Source of the DNA: CAZAMP01 sp964486455
Lineage (GTDB): Bacteria; Eisenbacteria; RBG-16-71-46; CAZAMP01
Length of the DNA stretch: 46,654 nt
Assembly (NCBI GenBank): GCA_964486455.1
Contig: CAZAMP010000034.1
Span: forward strand, 1 to 46,654
Direction: 5' to 3'
Shown here in pieces: positions 33,564-41,753 of the stretch. A model generated the notes under the pieces. The model ran no database searches. It was not told the origin of the DNA and saw only the letters and a program-made list of their open reading frames with translations. The translations under genes and the position numbers were made by a program. The stretch's first letter is position 1. Each line of letters opens with the position of its first letter.

Positions 33564-34976
33564 ATGGTGATGGGTAGCTTGCGCCGAAGCACCGACGTCG
33601 CGGTGATCGGCGCCGGACCGGGGGGTTACGTAGCCGCGCTGCGGGCGGCGGATCTGGGCAAGGAAGTCACGCTCATCGAAGAGCGGGAGAGACCCGGCGG
33701 GGTGTGCCTCATCGAAGGGTGCATTCCGTCCAAGACACTGATCAATGCCGTGGAGCTGGTGGAGAACGCCAAGGAAGCGAAGCGGAAAGGTGTCGTCTTC
33801 AGCGACGTTAGGATCGATATCGACGCGCTCCGCAAGTGGAAGGAAACCGTCGTCACCACGCTGACGAAGGGAATCACCGGGCTTCTCGACAAGCGCGGTG
33901 TCGATGTCGTGCGCGGCCGGGCCCGCTTCGAAAACGCGCGGGCGCTCGCGATCGAAGGCGGCGACGTCACCGGCATCGACTACAAGCACTGCATCATCGC
34001 GACAGGATCGCATCCCATCTCGCTGCCGTTCGGACAGGACCTCGGCCTGTGGTCGTCGACCGACGCGCTGAATGTCCCGGAGATTCCGAAGCGTCTGCTC
34101 GTGGTCGGCGGCGGCTACATCGGTTTCGAGCTCGGGCTCGTCTACGCCGGGCTCGGCTCCGAGGTGACGGTCGTGGAGCTTCTGCCTACGGTGCTCTTCG
34201 GGGTGGATCAAGATCTGCTGGACGCTGTGCTCCGCCGTTCCCGTAAGAAGATCAAGCAGATCCTCCTGGAGACGAAGGTCACCGGGATCGAGAAGATATC
34301 GGACGGCCTCAGCGTCACCGTCGATCAGAAGGGCGAGATGAAGACGCTCGAGGTCGACAAGGTGCTGGTCTCGATCGGACGCAGGCCCAACACCGAGGAC
34401 CTGGCGCTCGCGAACACCGACGTCATTTCGAACGCGCGCGGCTTCATCGAAGTCGACAAGACGTGTCGGACGGCCGAACCGAGCATCTTTGCGATCGGCG
34501 ACGTGACCGAGGGGCCGATGCTCGCTCACCGCGCGAGCCGCCAGGCGAAGGTCGCCGCGGAAACGATCGCGGGGCTCTCGTCCGAGTTCGACAATCGCGT
34601 GGTGCCGGGCGTCGTCTTCACGGATCCCGAGGTGGCGACGGTCGGACTCACCGAGCGGGAAGCGACCGAGCAGAACATGGACGTGAAGATCGGCAAGTTC
34701 CCGCTGGCCGCCCTCGGTCGGGCGCGCACACTGGGTCGCACCGAGGGGCTCGTCAAGGTCATCGCGGAGAAAGAGACCGATCGGATTCTTGGCGTCGGGA
34801 TCGCCGCTCCGCACGGCTCGGAGCTCATCGCCGAGGCCGCGCTTGCCATCGAGATGGGGGCCACCATCGAGGACTTGATGGTGACGATCCATCCGCATCC
34901 GACGCTTTCCGAGTCGGTGATGGAAGCCGCGGAGGCGGCGCTTGGCGAGTCGGTCCACATCAATCCACCGAAGTAG
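33564..34976 (+). CDS. lpdA: dihydrolipoyl dehydrogenase (E3)
   Basis: 470 residues. FAD loop VAVIGAGPGGYVAALRAADL, redox-active disulfide GGVCLIEGCIPSK (Cys48, Cys53), NAD loop LLVVGGGYIGFELGLVYAGL, FAD-phosphate region FAIGDVTEGPMLAHRAS, and the catalytic C-terminal HPHPTLSE with the His/Glu dyad. The disulfide motif has LIEG rather than the common LNVG spacer, a normal variant. It re-oxidises the E2 dihydrolipoyl group with NAD+. Starts 3 bases after the E2 stop. Confidence 0.94.
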   Translation: MVMGSLRRSTDVAVIGAGPGGYVAALRAADLGKEVTLIEERERPGGVCLIEGCIPSKTLINAVELVENAKEAKRKGVVFSDVRIDIDALRKWKETVVTTLTKGITGLLDKRGVDVVRGRARFENARALAIEGGDVTGIDYKHCIIATGSHPISLPFGQDLGLWSSTDALNVPEIPKRLLVVGGGYIGFELGLVYAGLGSEVTVVELLPTVLFGVDQDLLDAVLRRSRKKIKQILLETKVTGIEKISDGLSVTVDQKGEMKTLEVDKVLVSIGRRPNTEDLALANTDVISNARGFIEVDKTCRTAEPSIFAIGDVTEGPMLAHRASRQAKVAAETIAGLSSEFDNRVVPGVVFTDPEVATVGLTEREATEQNMDVKIGKFPLAALGRARTLGRTEGLVKVIAEKETDRILGVGIAAPHGSELIAEAALAIEMGATIEDLMVTIHPHPTLSESVMEAAEAALGESVHINPPK

Positions 34977-35012
34977 TGGCCGCGCCGTGCGCGGGGCCCG
35001 TGGCGCATATTC

Positions 35013-35660
35013 ATGACTGACGATCGTCTGATCATCGATAGCTACACGCACGACGACGATCTCATCGAGGCGACGCGGCGAGACGGCCGAACGCGTGTGC
35101 GTGTCTACCGGCTGCCGAACCCCACCGTCATCATCGGTCGCGGTAGTGACCCTAAGAAGGAGCTGCGCGTCGATGCGTGCCTTCAGGACCGCATTCCCGT
35201 TCTTCAGCGGCGAGGGGGCGGTTGTTCGGTCGTCATCGATTCGGGAAACGTGATCGTGAGCGTCGGATTGGCGCTCTCCGGACTCGGTGGCCATCGCACG
35301 GCGTATGAGCGAATCTCAGGGTGGCTCATCGACACTCTCGAGCGACTGGGCGTCCGCGACGTGCGAATGGCGGGCACATCGGATCTCGTGATCGACGACC
35401 GGAAGATCGCGGGCTCGTGCATCTATCGAACGAGAGACTTCCTTCTCTACGGCGCCACGTTACTCGTCGCGCCCGACGTCGATCGGGTCTCCCGCTACCT
35501 TCAGCATCCACCCCGCGAGCCGGACTACCGCGTCGGCCGCGATCACGCGGCGTTCATGGGATCACTGCGTGAACTCGCGGGTGTGGCAGACGTGGGGCGG
35601 TTCGAGACACGGCTCTCCGGGCTCCTGACGTCGGATGCTCTGACGAACGTGATGTCCTGA
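35013..35660 (+). CDS. lipoate-protein ligase-like (BPL/LplA/LipB fold) protein
   Basis: 215 residues, only the catalytic domain. Signatures: VYRLPNPTVIIGRGSDPKKE, the lipoate-binding loop LQRRGGGCSVV (RRxGGGxV), and SDLVIDDRKIAGSCIYRTRD with the conserved Lys in RKIAGS. The C-terminal accessory domain of E. coli LplA is missing, as in many archaeal and bacterial LplA-N proteins that need a separate partner. It lies 36 bases after lpdA, so it likely attaches lipoate or octanoate to the E2 encoded in this operon. Confidence 0.82.
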   Translation: MTDDRLIIDSYTHDDDLIEATRRDGRTRVRVYRLPNPTVIIGRGSDPKKELRVDACLQDRIPVLQRRGGGCSVVIDSGNVIVSVGLALSGLGGHRTAYERISGWLIDTLERLGVRDVRMAGTSDLVIDDRKIAGSCIYRTRDFLLYGATLLVAPDVDRVSRYLQHPPREPDYRVGRDHAAFMGSLRELAGVADVGRFETRLSGLLTSDALTNVMS

Positions 35661-35667
35661 CGGTAGC

Positions 35668-36393
35668 GTCGTCTTAGCACAGCCCTCCATCACGGAGGCG
35701 AACCTGCCGCAGATAGGCGACCACGTGACGGTCGGTCTCGTTCCCGGTGTTCCGGCTCCGGGTAACGAGGGCGCAAACGAGACCTGGGACATGAGCGGGT
35801 TGGCAGAGAATGAAGAGCAGTTCTTCGATTTCGTCGATCCGGCGACCACGGCGTGGGGCGACGAGTTTCCGGACGCCACGCTTTGCGGCTTGGGTTGGTT
35901 GGACTCGTACACCTACTACAACACCACGGGTGGAGCGTTGACCGTAGAGGGCCATGTCATCATCGCCAGAGGTGACACGGTGAAGACGATCTTCGATGAC
36001 ACCGAGCAAATAGTGACGCTCCCGTACACGCACGGCACGACCTTCATAGACACCTTCGACGGCGAGTTCCACGTGGATCCGCTGATTGTTCCGTTCTCAG
36101 GCACGTTGGATTCCGAGGCGGACGGATACGGCACTCTGATTCTGCCGAACGCGACTTATAACAACGTCGCGCGGTACCATTTCTTCCGCGAGCAGACCAA
36201 CGGCACGAGTCAGCCGACTCAGACCAAAGAGCAATGGGCATGGGTCTTGGCGGACCGTAGATTCTGGCTGCTCTTGATGGAGACGAATTTCGACGGCTTC
36301 TCGTACAATCATCAGATCTGGTACGACAAGAACCCCTCACCCACGCCCACCGACGACATGGGATGGGGAGAGCTGAAGGCGACCTTCAGGTAG
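35668..36393 (+). pseudogene. 5'-truncated secreted protein with W-G-x-x-K-A tail
   Basis: Open frame with recognisable sequence starting VVLAQPSITEANLPQIGD, which looks like the last residues of a signal peptide (VLA) and the mature N-terminus, only about 10 bases after the lipoate-ligase stop. No start codon, ribosome site or signal-peptide core precedes it; the first in-frame GTG is 35725, inside the mature protein. The mature region is a beta-rich secreted protein with conserved Trp (NETWDMSGL) and ends GWGELKATFR, a tail shared with four other proteins in the window. I infer that a deletion removed the intergenic region and most of the signal peptide. Confidence 0.6.
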
Positions 36394-36537
36394 ATAGGCC
36401 GTTGCGATGAGCGTGGTCGATATGCCGCGGCCGCGCTCACGCCTTCAGACTTCCGCCCGCTTCCTTCCGCTGCGCCTTAACGCCATCGAAGCCGACGAAG
36501 AACTTGTCACCTCGTAGCGGAGTATTGTGTGCATGTG

Positions 36538-36543
36538 TATAAT
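36538..36543 (+). promoter_or_regulatory. -10 promoter candidate (TATAAT)
   Basis: GTGTATAATTG in the 259-base gap before the double-propeller gene, 110 bases upstream of its ATG. Same GTGTATAATT core as at 20365. No clear -35. The rest of the gap shows nothing recognisable. Confidence 0.45.
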
Positions 36544-36652
36544 TGTCATGTGGGGACTAAGACCTCCATTTTGGATTGTCGGCTGCCGAAGCTAGCCTGC
36601 AGTCGTATTCAACGCCCGTGCCGGACCTGGGATCTCGAACCTTGGGGGCGAT

Positions 36653-39139
36653 ATGACCTTTCATCCGACTCCTTCCACTGGAGACTCCACTTGGAAGCTC
36701 ATCCCACTTCTCTTTCCGGTGGTGGTGGCGTCCACTGCGTCGATTGATATCAGCGTTGTTCAAGGTGCTGAGCCGGTCTTCTGGCCCGCTCGCCTCGACT
36801 ACAGAATGAGCACAAATCCGTCATGCGTCGAAATCGGCGACCTCAATGGCGACCTGATATTGGATGTTGTTGTGTCCTGTTGGGAGTCTGGCAAGGTAGA
36901 AGTACTGTTGGGCAAGATGGGCGAGGGGTTAGTACAGATGCCCCCTCTCTCACCAAACCCGACCCCATTCGCGGTGGCGATAGGCGATCTGGATGGTGAC
37001 GGGGTTCCAGATCTCGTTACGGCCAATGTGGACCAGCACTCGTCGTCAGTTGCGTTGGGCGTCGGAGACGGCACCTTCAACGTAATCGGCTCATTCGACT
37101 CCGGAGCACTTCCCCTTGACGTAGCAGTGGGTGACCTGAACAACGATCAGATCCTGGATGTTGTGACCGCCGACAATTCCTGGGACTGCGTTTGGGTGTT
37201 GGAGGGTCAAGGCGACGGCACTCTGGGACAGGCTGCATTTCACGGAGCCGGAGACGGTCCCATATCTCTGGCTGTGGCCGATCTGAATTCTGACCACAAT
37301 CTGGATGTCGTTGTCGCAGAGTACATGGCCGACGACGTGGCGGTCTTGCTCGGACAGGGTGATGGGACGTTTCAGGCCGCTTCGTTCTACGCGGTGGGAG
37401 AGGGGCCGACATCCGTGGCGATCGGGGACCTAAACGGCGACGACATCATGGACATAGCCGTTGCGAACAATGTCTCTGGCGAGGTGTCCACCCTACAGGG
37501 GTCGGGAAACGGAACCTTCGCCGAGCCTGTCTTTCTGCCAGTTGATGAAGGGCCGATGTCGATTGCGGTCGCGGACGTGAATCTGGATGAGAGGAATGAC
37601 CTCGTTGTTGCCAACAGGGAATCCGAGGATTTCGCAGTATTTGCAGGGCAGGGCGACGGAACGTTCGCAGAGGCGGCGTATTGGTCCGTCAGCGGGCGAA
37701 GTCAGTCGGTGGCCGTAGGAGACATCGATGGAGATGATGTACCGGATGTGGCTGTTGCCTGCAGTCGGAACTCGCTGTCGACGTTGATTGGTATCGGGGA
37801 CGGAGGTTTCTCTCAAGCCTCCCGATTCACTGCCGGTGATGGCCCAGCTTCGATTGCTGTAGTTCATCTCGATGGCGATGAGCTGCTAGACGTCGCCGTC
37901 GCCAATAGGTGGTCAGACGATGTCTCCATCTTGATCGGTCTCGGGAATGGTGACTTCTGGCCTGCGGTTTCCTATCCGGCCGGACGGGATCCGGAGGATC
38001 TGGCCGCAGGAGATCTGAATGAAGACGAAATCGTGGATCTGGTCATAGCCAATCAGCTGTCAGACGACGTGGCGATTCTGATCGGCCAGGGCAATGGGAC
38101 CTTTGAAGATACATATCATGTTCCGGTGGGAAACGCTCCGCATTCAGTAGCCCTTGAGGATCTTGACCTCGATCACGTGCTGGACTTGGTTGTCTCCAAC
38201 TACTATGGGCAGGTTGCCGTCTTGCTCGGTGACGGAGAGGGGCAATTCTCGTCACCGGACTTCTATGACGCGGGCACTCACTCTGGGAATATGGCCATCG
38301 CGGATCTCGATGGTGACGATCTACCCGACCTGGCGGTTGCCGGTGACTACAACGACGTTGCGATTCTGCTCGGGTCCGGGGGCGGTAGTTTCCTGCCCGC
38401 TACGTTCTACTACGCGGGTCAGAACATAGGCTCGGTCGCGATTGCCGATGTCAACGATGATGACAGGCCCGACCTGGCTGTCTGCTGTATAGACACGGAT
38501 GAGGTGGCGGTCTTGCTCGGAGTGGGAGGTGGCGCTTTCGGAGACAGACGGACCTTTCCGACTGGTGACCTGCCGACGCAGATAGTTGCTGAAGACTTAG
38601 GTGACGACGGCACGATTGATCTCATAGCAGCACATGCGTACTCAGACAACGTTGGTGTGCTATTTGGCCTAGGTAATGGGATGTACGATTGGCCTCTCTT
38701 GTACGGAACGGGTGGCCGCGCACGAGATCTTGCCATTGGGGATCTCAATGGGGATGTGATCAAGGACGTCGTCGTGGTGAATAGTGATACGGATGACATC
38801 ACAGTTCTTCTAGGAACAGGAGCCACGGTCGGTGTGGAAGAGACCACACGGTTTCCGAGTCCGCAGACAAATATTCATGTCTTTCCCAATCCATCACGAT
38901 CCGCACAGACCATTCGGACATACGTGGCATTTCATCGGATGGTCAGTGAGCTGGAAATCTATGATCTTGCCGGGCGACTAGTCTGGCGGTTCGACATCTC
39001 GTCACTACAGCCTGGAGTGCACGACATTCTGTGGGATGGTCGCGATTTGGCAGGACGACAATTGCCGCCATCGGTCTATTTCGCAAGGGTTCCCATCCGC
39101 GGCGGCTATCTAAGCGGCAAGCTGACCCGGCTTCGGTAG
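36653..39139 (+). CDS. secreted 14-repeat FG-GAP/VCBS double beta-propeller with FlgD-like C-terminus
   Basis: 828 residues. A hydrophobic segment near the N-terminus (WKLIPLLFPVVVASTAS) acts as signal peptide. From about residue 60 to 730 I count 14 repeats of about 47 residues with the form SVAIGDLNGDDxxDVVVAN and VLLGxGDGTF: for example LAVADLNSDHNLDVVVAE, VAIGDLNGDDIMDIAVAN, VALEDLDLDHVLDLVVSN. Fourteen equals two seven-bladed propellers. Asp-rich loops would bind calcium. The C-terminus is FlgD-like: FPNPSRSAQTIRTYV, EIYDLAGRLVWRF, ILWDGRDLAGRQL, SVYFARV. Codon use is visibly richer in A/T than in the neighbours. Confidence 0.88.
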   Translation: MTFHPTPSTGDSTWKLIPLLFPVVVASTASIDISVVQGAEPVFWPARLDYRMSTNPSCVEIGDLNGDLILDVVVSCWESGKVEVLLGKMGEGLVQMPPLSPNPTPFAVAIGDLDGDGVPDLVTANVDQHSSSVALGVGDGTFNVIGSFDSGALPLDVAVGDLNNDQILDVVTADNSWDCVWVLEGQGDGTLGQAAFHGAGDGPISLAVADLNSDHNLDVVVAEYMADDVAVLLGQGDGTFQAASFYAVGEGPTSVAIGDLNGDDIMDIAVANNVSGEVSTLQGSGNGTFAEPVFLPVDEGPMSIAVADVNLDERNDLVVANRESEDFAVFAGQGDGTFAEAAYWSVSGRSQSVAVGDIDGDDVPDVAVACSRNSLSTLIGIGDGGFSQASRFTAGDGPASIAVVHLDGDELLDVAVANRWSDDVSILIGLGNGDFWPAVSYPAGRDPEDLAAGDLNEDEIVDLVIANQLSDDVAILIGQGNGTFEDTYHVPVGNAPHSVALEDLDLDHVLDLVVSNYYGQVAVLLGDGEGQFSSPDFYDAGTHSGNMAIADLDGDDLPDLAVAGDYNDVAILLGSGGGSFLPATFYYAGQNIGSVAIADVNDDDRPDLAVCCIDTDEVAVLLGVGGGAFGDRRTFPTGDLPTQIVAEDLGDDGTIDLIAAHAYSDNVGVLFGLGNGMYDWPLLYGTGGRARDLAIGDLNGDVIKDVVVVNSDTDDITVLLGTGATVGVEETTRFPSPQTNIHVFPNPSRSAQTIRTYVAFHRMVSELEIYDLAGRLVWRFDISSLQPGVHDILWDGRDLAGRQLPPSVYFARVPIRGGYLSGKLTRLR

Positions 39140-39228
39140 CTTTTCGAGGGACGACCGATTGATCTGCAAACGCCGTGGTCTGGCCGGTGAGCCGCGACTC
39201 CTGATGTGGCGTGCCGGTGCCGCGTGTC

Positions 39229-39834
39229 TCACCCGCTCAGAATCGGTGAGGAGTTGCCCCACGTTCCCGAGAACACAATCTCTCCCAGCGGCCGGCGTTG
39301 GCGCGGAGCGGATTCCTTCTCCCGCACATCTTCCGGCATCGAGTCCTCGTCCGCGCGGTACCCCACGGCGATCACCGTGACCGGCTCGTAGCCGTCCGGG
39401 ATCGCGTACGTCTCGCGCGCCTTCGCGGCGTCGAACCCCGACATCTGATGAATCCGAAGCCCCATTGACGTCGCCTGGATGGCCATGGTGGCCGCGGCCT
39501 GTCCCACGTCGTGGATCGCCAGCGCGTTGGGCTTGTCGTTGTGTGAGAACGTCAACTTGGCGACCGTAAGCATGAGCACGTGCGCGCCCTTTGCCCATTC
39601 TTGGTTGCCGGGAACGAGGCACCCGAGGAGTCGCTCGAACTCATCCTTGTCCTGGCGACGCGCGACGATGAACGACCACGGTTGCGCGTTGTAAGCCGAA
39701 GCCGCCCACCGCGCGGCCTCCAAGAGCGAGAGGATTGCATCAGTCCCAACCTCGCGGTCGGAGAATACCCGCGGGCTCCATCGTCGCTCGATGAGCGAGT
39801 CCACGGGGTGATCGGTTTTCGCGGGCTTTTCCAT
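39229..39834 (-). CDS. nitroreductase family protein
   Basis: 201 residues from the ATG at 39832-39834 (complement), with GGGAGGA about 9 bases upstream. FMN-binding nitroreductase fold: LIERRWSPRVFSDREV (RRS/RxF start), LLEAARWAASAYNAQPWSFI (the conserved SxxNxQPW-like stretch), DVGQAAATMAIQATSMGLRI and GYEPVTVIAVGYRAD. FMN enzymes of this form reduce quinones or nitro compounds with NAD(P)H; the substrate is not given by sequence. Convergent with the propeller gene. Confidence 0.9.
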   Translation of the reverse strand: MEKPAKTDHPVDSLIERRWSPRVFSDREVGTDAILSLLEAARWAASAYNAQPWSFIVARRQDKDEFERLLGCLVPGNQEWAKGAHVLMLTVAKLTFSHNDKPNALAIHDVGQAAATMAIQATSMGLRIHQMSGFDAAKARETYAIPDGYEPVTVIAVGYRADEDSMPEDVREKESAPRQRRPLGEIVFSGTWGNSSPILSG

Positions 39835-39912
39835 GGGGCCATTCCTCCCGCCGGCGCGTGGCATGAGCGTGGTCAGCGTTTAGATCGTGATCGAGATGAT
39901 AGCGCACGAAGA

Positions 39913-39941
39913 CGACCGGGAGGAATCTCTCCCCCCGGTCG
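39913..39941 (-). terminator. intrinsic terminator of the gene at 39978-40946
   Basis: On the minus strand CGACCGGG (39941-39934) and CCCGGTCG (39920-39913) form an 8-bp stem followed by TCTTCGTG. It lies 36 bases after the stop of the minus-strand secreted protein, before the nitroreductase start. Confidence 0.65.
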
Positions 39942-39977
39942 CCTCTTCTGACGCGCTTGGGCGTGGTGAATTCAAGG

Positions 39978-40946
39978 CTAGAAGGCCGCTTTGATGGACC
40001 CCCACGAAACGTCGACGGTCGGTGTGGCCGACCAGAGAACGGCCGTGCCGGTCGGAAACGTCGCCGCCGTCTGGTTGGTCATCTCGTTGTTCATGCCGAC
40101 GGCGTCGGTGGAGATGGCGTCGGCCAACGGCTTGAGCTGAAACGGACCCGCCTGATTGTCGGGCTCGGGCTCGATCGACACGACGGCCGCGAAGTCCCCG
40201 GTGTCGAGATCGAGAACCGGCGGACACTGGAACGGAACGAAGTCCTGTCCCGGGAATGGTGGGCCACCGCCATTGCAGCCGGCTTCATCGGAGTCGACGC
40301 CTTCCGCCATGCTGAAGCGACCGGTGGAGTACGGCATCGGATTCATCGGATCAGAAAGATCCACCACCCATCCCTCGTACGCCCAGCCCGGACCGATGTC
40401 CGGAAGGTTCATGAAGCCCGGATCGGGACCCGGCGTGGTGAGAAACCAGACTCCCATATCGTCGTTGGTATCGTCCTCGTGGTTGTCGCTGGGTGTGGCG
40501 AGAATGTACGCGCCGGTCGTCATCGTCTCGAGGATCGCAAGGTCGGGCACGTCGGTGCGCAGCTCGGTTTCACCGCCCGCCACGTCACCCGAGAGAATGA
40601 TGAGCCCCGACGGGTTCATGTCCACGTCTCCCGCAGGCTCGATCGAGATCTTGATCGCGGTTGCGCCCGAGATGTCCTGACTTGCATCGAACTCGTCGAT
40701 CACACCGCCACCCCCGAGCTCCACGGGCATGCCGTCATTATTCACGTTGAATTTCCCGGTGCTGACGGGGGAGCCATCCACGACGGCCCACCCCTCATAG
40801 TGGCCCTCTACCGTTTCATCGAGGGCGGCGAGATTCGTGAAGCCGAGAACGAGGTTCTCCTCGCCGCTCTGCGCGGCGGCGACACCAACCAAGATCATGA
40901 GACCCATCAAGGAATAGCCAACAGTTCTTGAGCATTTGATCCGCAT
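39978..40946 (-). CDS. secreted protein with two RskA-like repeats and W-G-x-x-K-A tail
   Basis: 322 residues from the ATG at 40944-40946 (complement) with GAGGAG 6 bases upstream; the longer open frame is spurious. Signal peptide SLMGLMILVGVAAAQ. Two related halves share a core: HYEGWAVVDGSPVSTGKFNV and WAYEGWVVDLSDP...STGRFSM, which recall the extracytoplasmic domain of RskA-type anti-sigma proteins; here there is no membrane anchor. Both halves contain ISIEP (IKISIEPAGD, VSIEPEPDN). It ends VSWGSIKAAF. Divergent from an ECF sigma/anti-sigma pair, so a role in that signalling path is possible but unproven. Confidence 0.75.
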   Translation of the reverse strand: MRIKCSRTVGYSLMGLMILVGVAAAQSGEENLVLGFTNLAALDETVEGHYEGWAVVDGSPVSTGKFNVNNDGMPVELGGGGVIDEFDASQDISGATAIKISIEPAGDVDMNPSGLIILSGDVAGGETELRTDVPDLAILETMTTGAYILATPSDNHEDDTNDDMGVWFLTTPGPDPGFMNLPDIGPGWAYEGWVVDLSDPMNPMPYSTGRFSMAEGVDSDEAGCNGGGPPFPGQDFVPFQCPPVLDLDTGDFAAVVSIEPEPDNQAGPFQLKPLADAISTDAVGMNNEMTNQTAATFPTGTAVLWSATPTVDVSWGSIKAAF

Positions 40947-41141
40947 CGATATCTCCTCAAAGACAGGGAATTGTCCGCATGGCCATCGGAGCGAATGTGG
41001 GCGAGCGGCATGGCGCTCAACCCATTTCAGGTTCACAGGCAGGTACGAGGCGGCGTCGGGCGTGTGACAGAAAATGTGGCGGGTCGCGTCATGGGCCGTT
41101 ACAGTTCGGGCATTCCTACGTACTGAGGGACAGAGAGCACG

Positions 41142-41753
41142 ATGAGTCCAGATTCGCCGGCAAAATGGACAGACGCGACCCCGCTCGATGACGAGACGCT
41201 CGAAGACGTGCGTCGCCGCGTCCCGCAGGCACTCAACACGTTCTTCGATCATTACTTCGATAGGGTCTACGGCTATGTGGCAACCCTCGTTCGCGGGCGG
41301 GACCTGGCGGAAGACCTGACGCAAGAAGCGTTTCTTCGGATGCATCGCGCGATCGATCGCCTCGAACCCGGCAGAGATCCTTCGCCGTGGGTGTTCACGG
41401 TGACGATCAATACGGTGCGTGACTATTGGCGGTCGCGCCGGCATCGGGACTCCGAGCGTGAGGTGAATCTGAACGGGGTCGGCGAGCTGCCCGAGCCCAA
41501 CAACGCGTCGGGGCCAGAGCGCTCTCTGGATCAGAAGGAAGAAGCGGAGCTCGTCCGGCGCGCGTTGGACCAGCTGCAGCCGGCCGATCGTGAGGTCATC
41601 GTTCTCAGGAATTACGAGATGTTGGGCACGGAAGAGGTCTCGAGGCTCCTGGACGTGTCGCGTGACGCGATCCGCCAGCGGCATTCACGAGCGGTGGCCA
41701 GGCTGGGCAAGCTGTATGCGGAGCTTCTCGGTACGAGTCAGGGTGAGTCATGA
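41142..41753 (+). CDS. RNA polymerase ECF-type sigma factor
   Basis: 203 residues. Region 2: NTFFDHYFDRVYGYVATLVR, RDLAEDLTQEAFLRMHRAID, SPWVFTVTINTVRDYWRSRR (promoter -10 recognition). A short acidic linker follows, then region 4: ALDQLQPADREVIVLRNYEM and VSRLLDVSRDAIRQRHSRAV (helix-turn-helix for the -35). The stop overlaps the start of a FecR-like gene by ATGA, the usual sigma/anti-sigma arrangement. Target promoters are unknown. Confidence 0.93.
   Translation: MSPDSPAKWTDATPLDDETLEDVRRRVPQALNTFFDHYFDRVYGYVATLVRGRDLAEDLTQEAFLRMHRAIDRLEPGRDPSPWVFTVTINTVRDYWRSRRHRDSEREVNLNGVGELPEPNNASGPERSLDQKEEAELVRRALDQLQPADREVIVLRNYEMLGTEEVSRLLDVSRDAIRQRHSRAVARLGKLYAELLGTSQGES

Noticed and set aside
32079..35294. 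Very long minus-strand open frame opposite the pyruvate dehydrogenase operon
   Set aside because: It mirrors E2, E3 and the lipoate-ligase gene, whose motifs are unambiguous. The translation is Arg/Asp/His-rich low-complexity, the usual shadow of G+C-rich codons.
39957..40931. Plus-strand open frame opposite the RskA-like secreted protein
   Set aside because: The minus strand has a signal peptide, good ribosome site and terminator; the plus frame has none of these.
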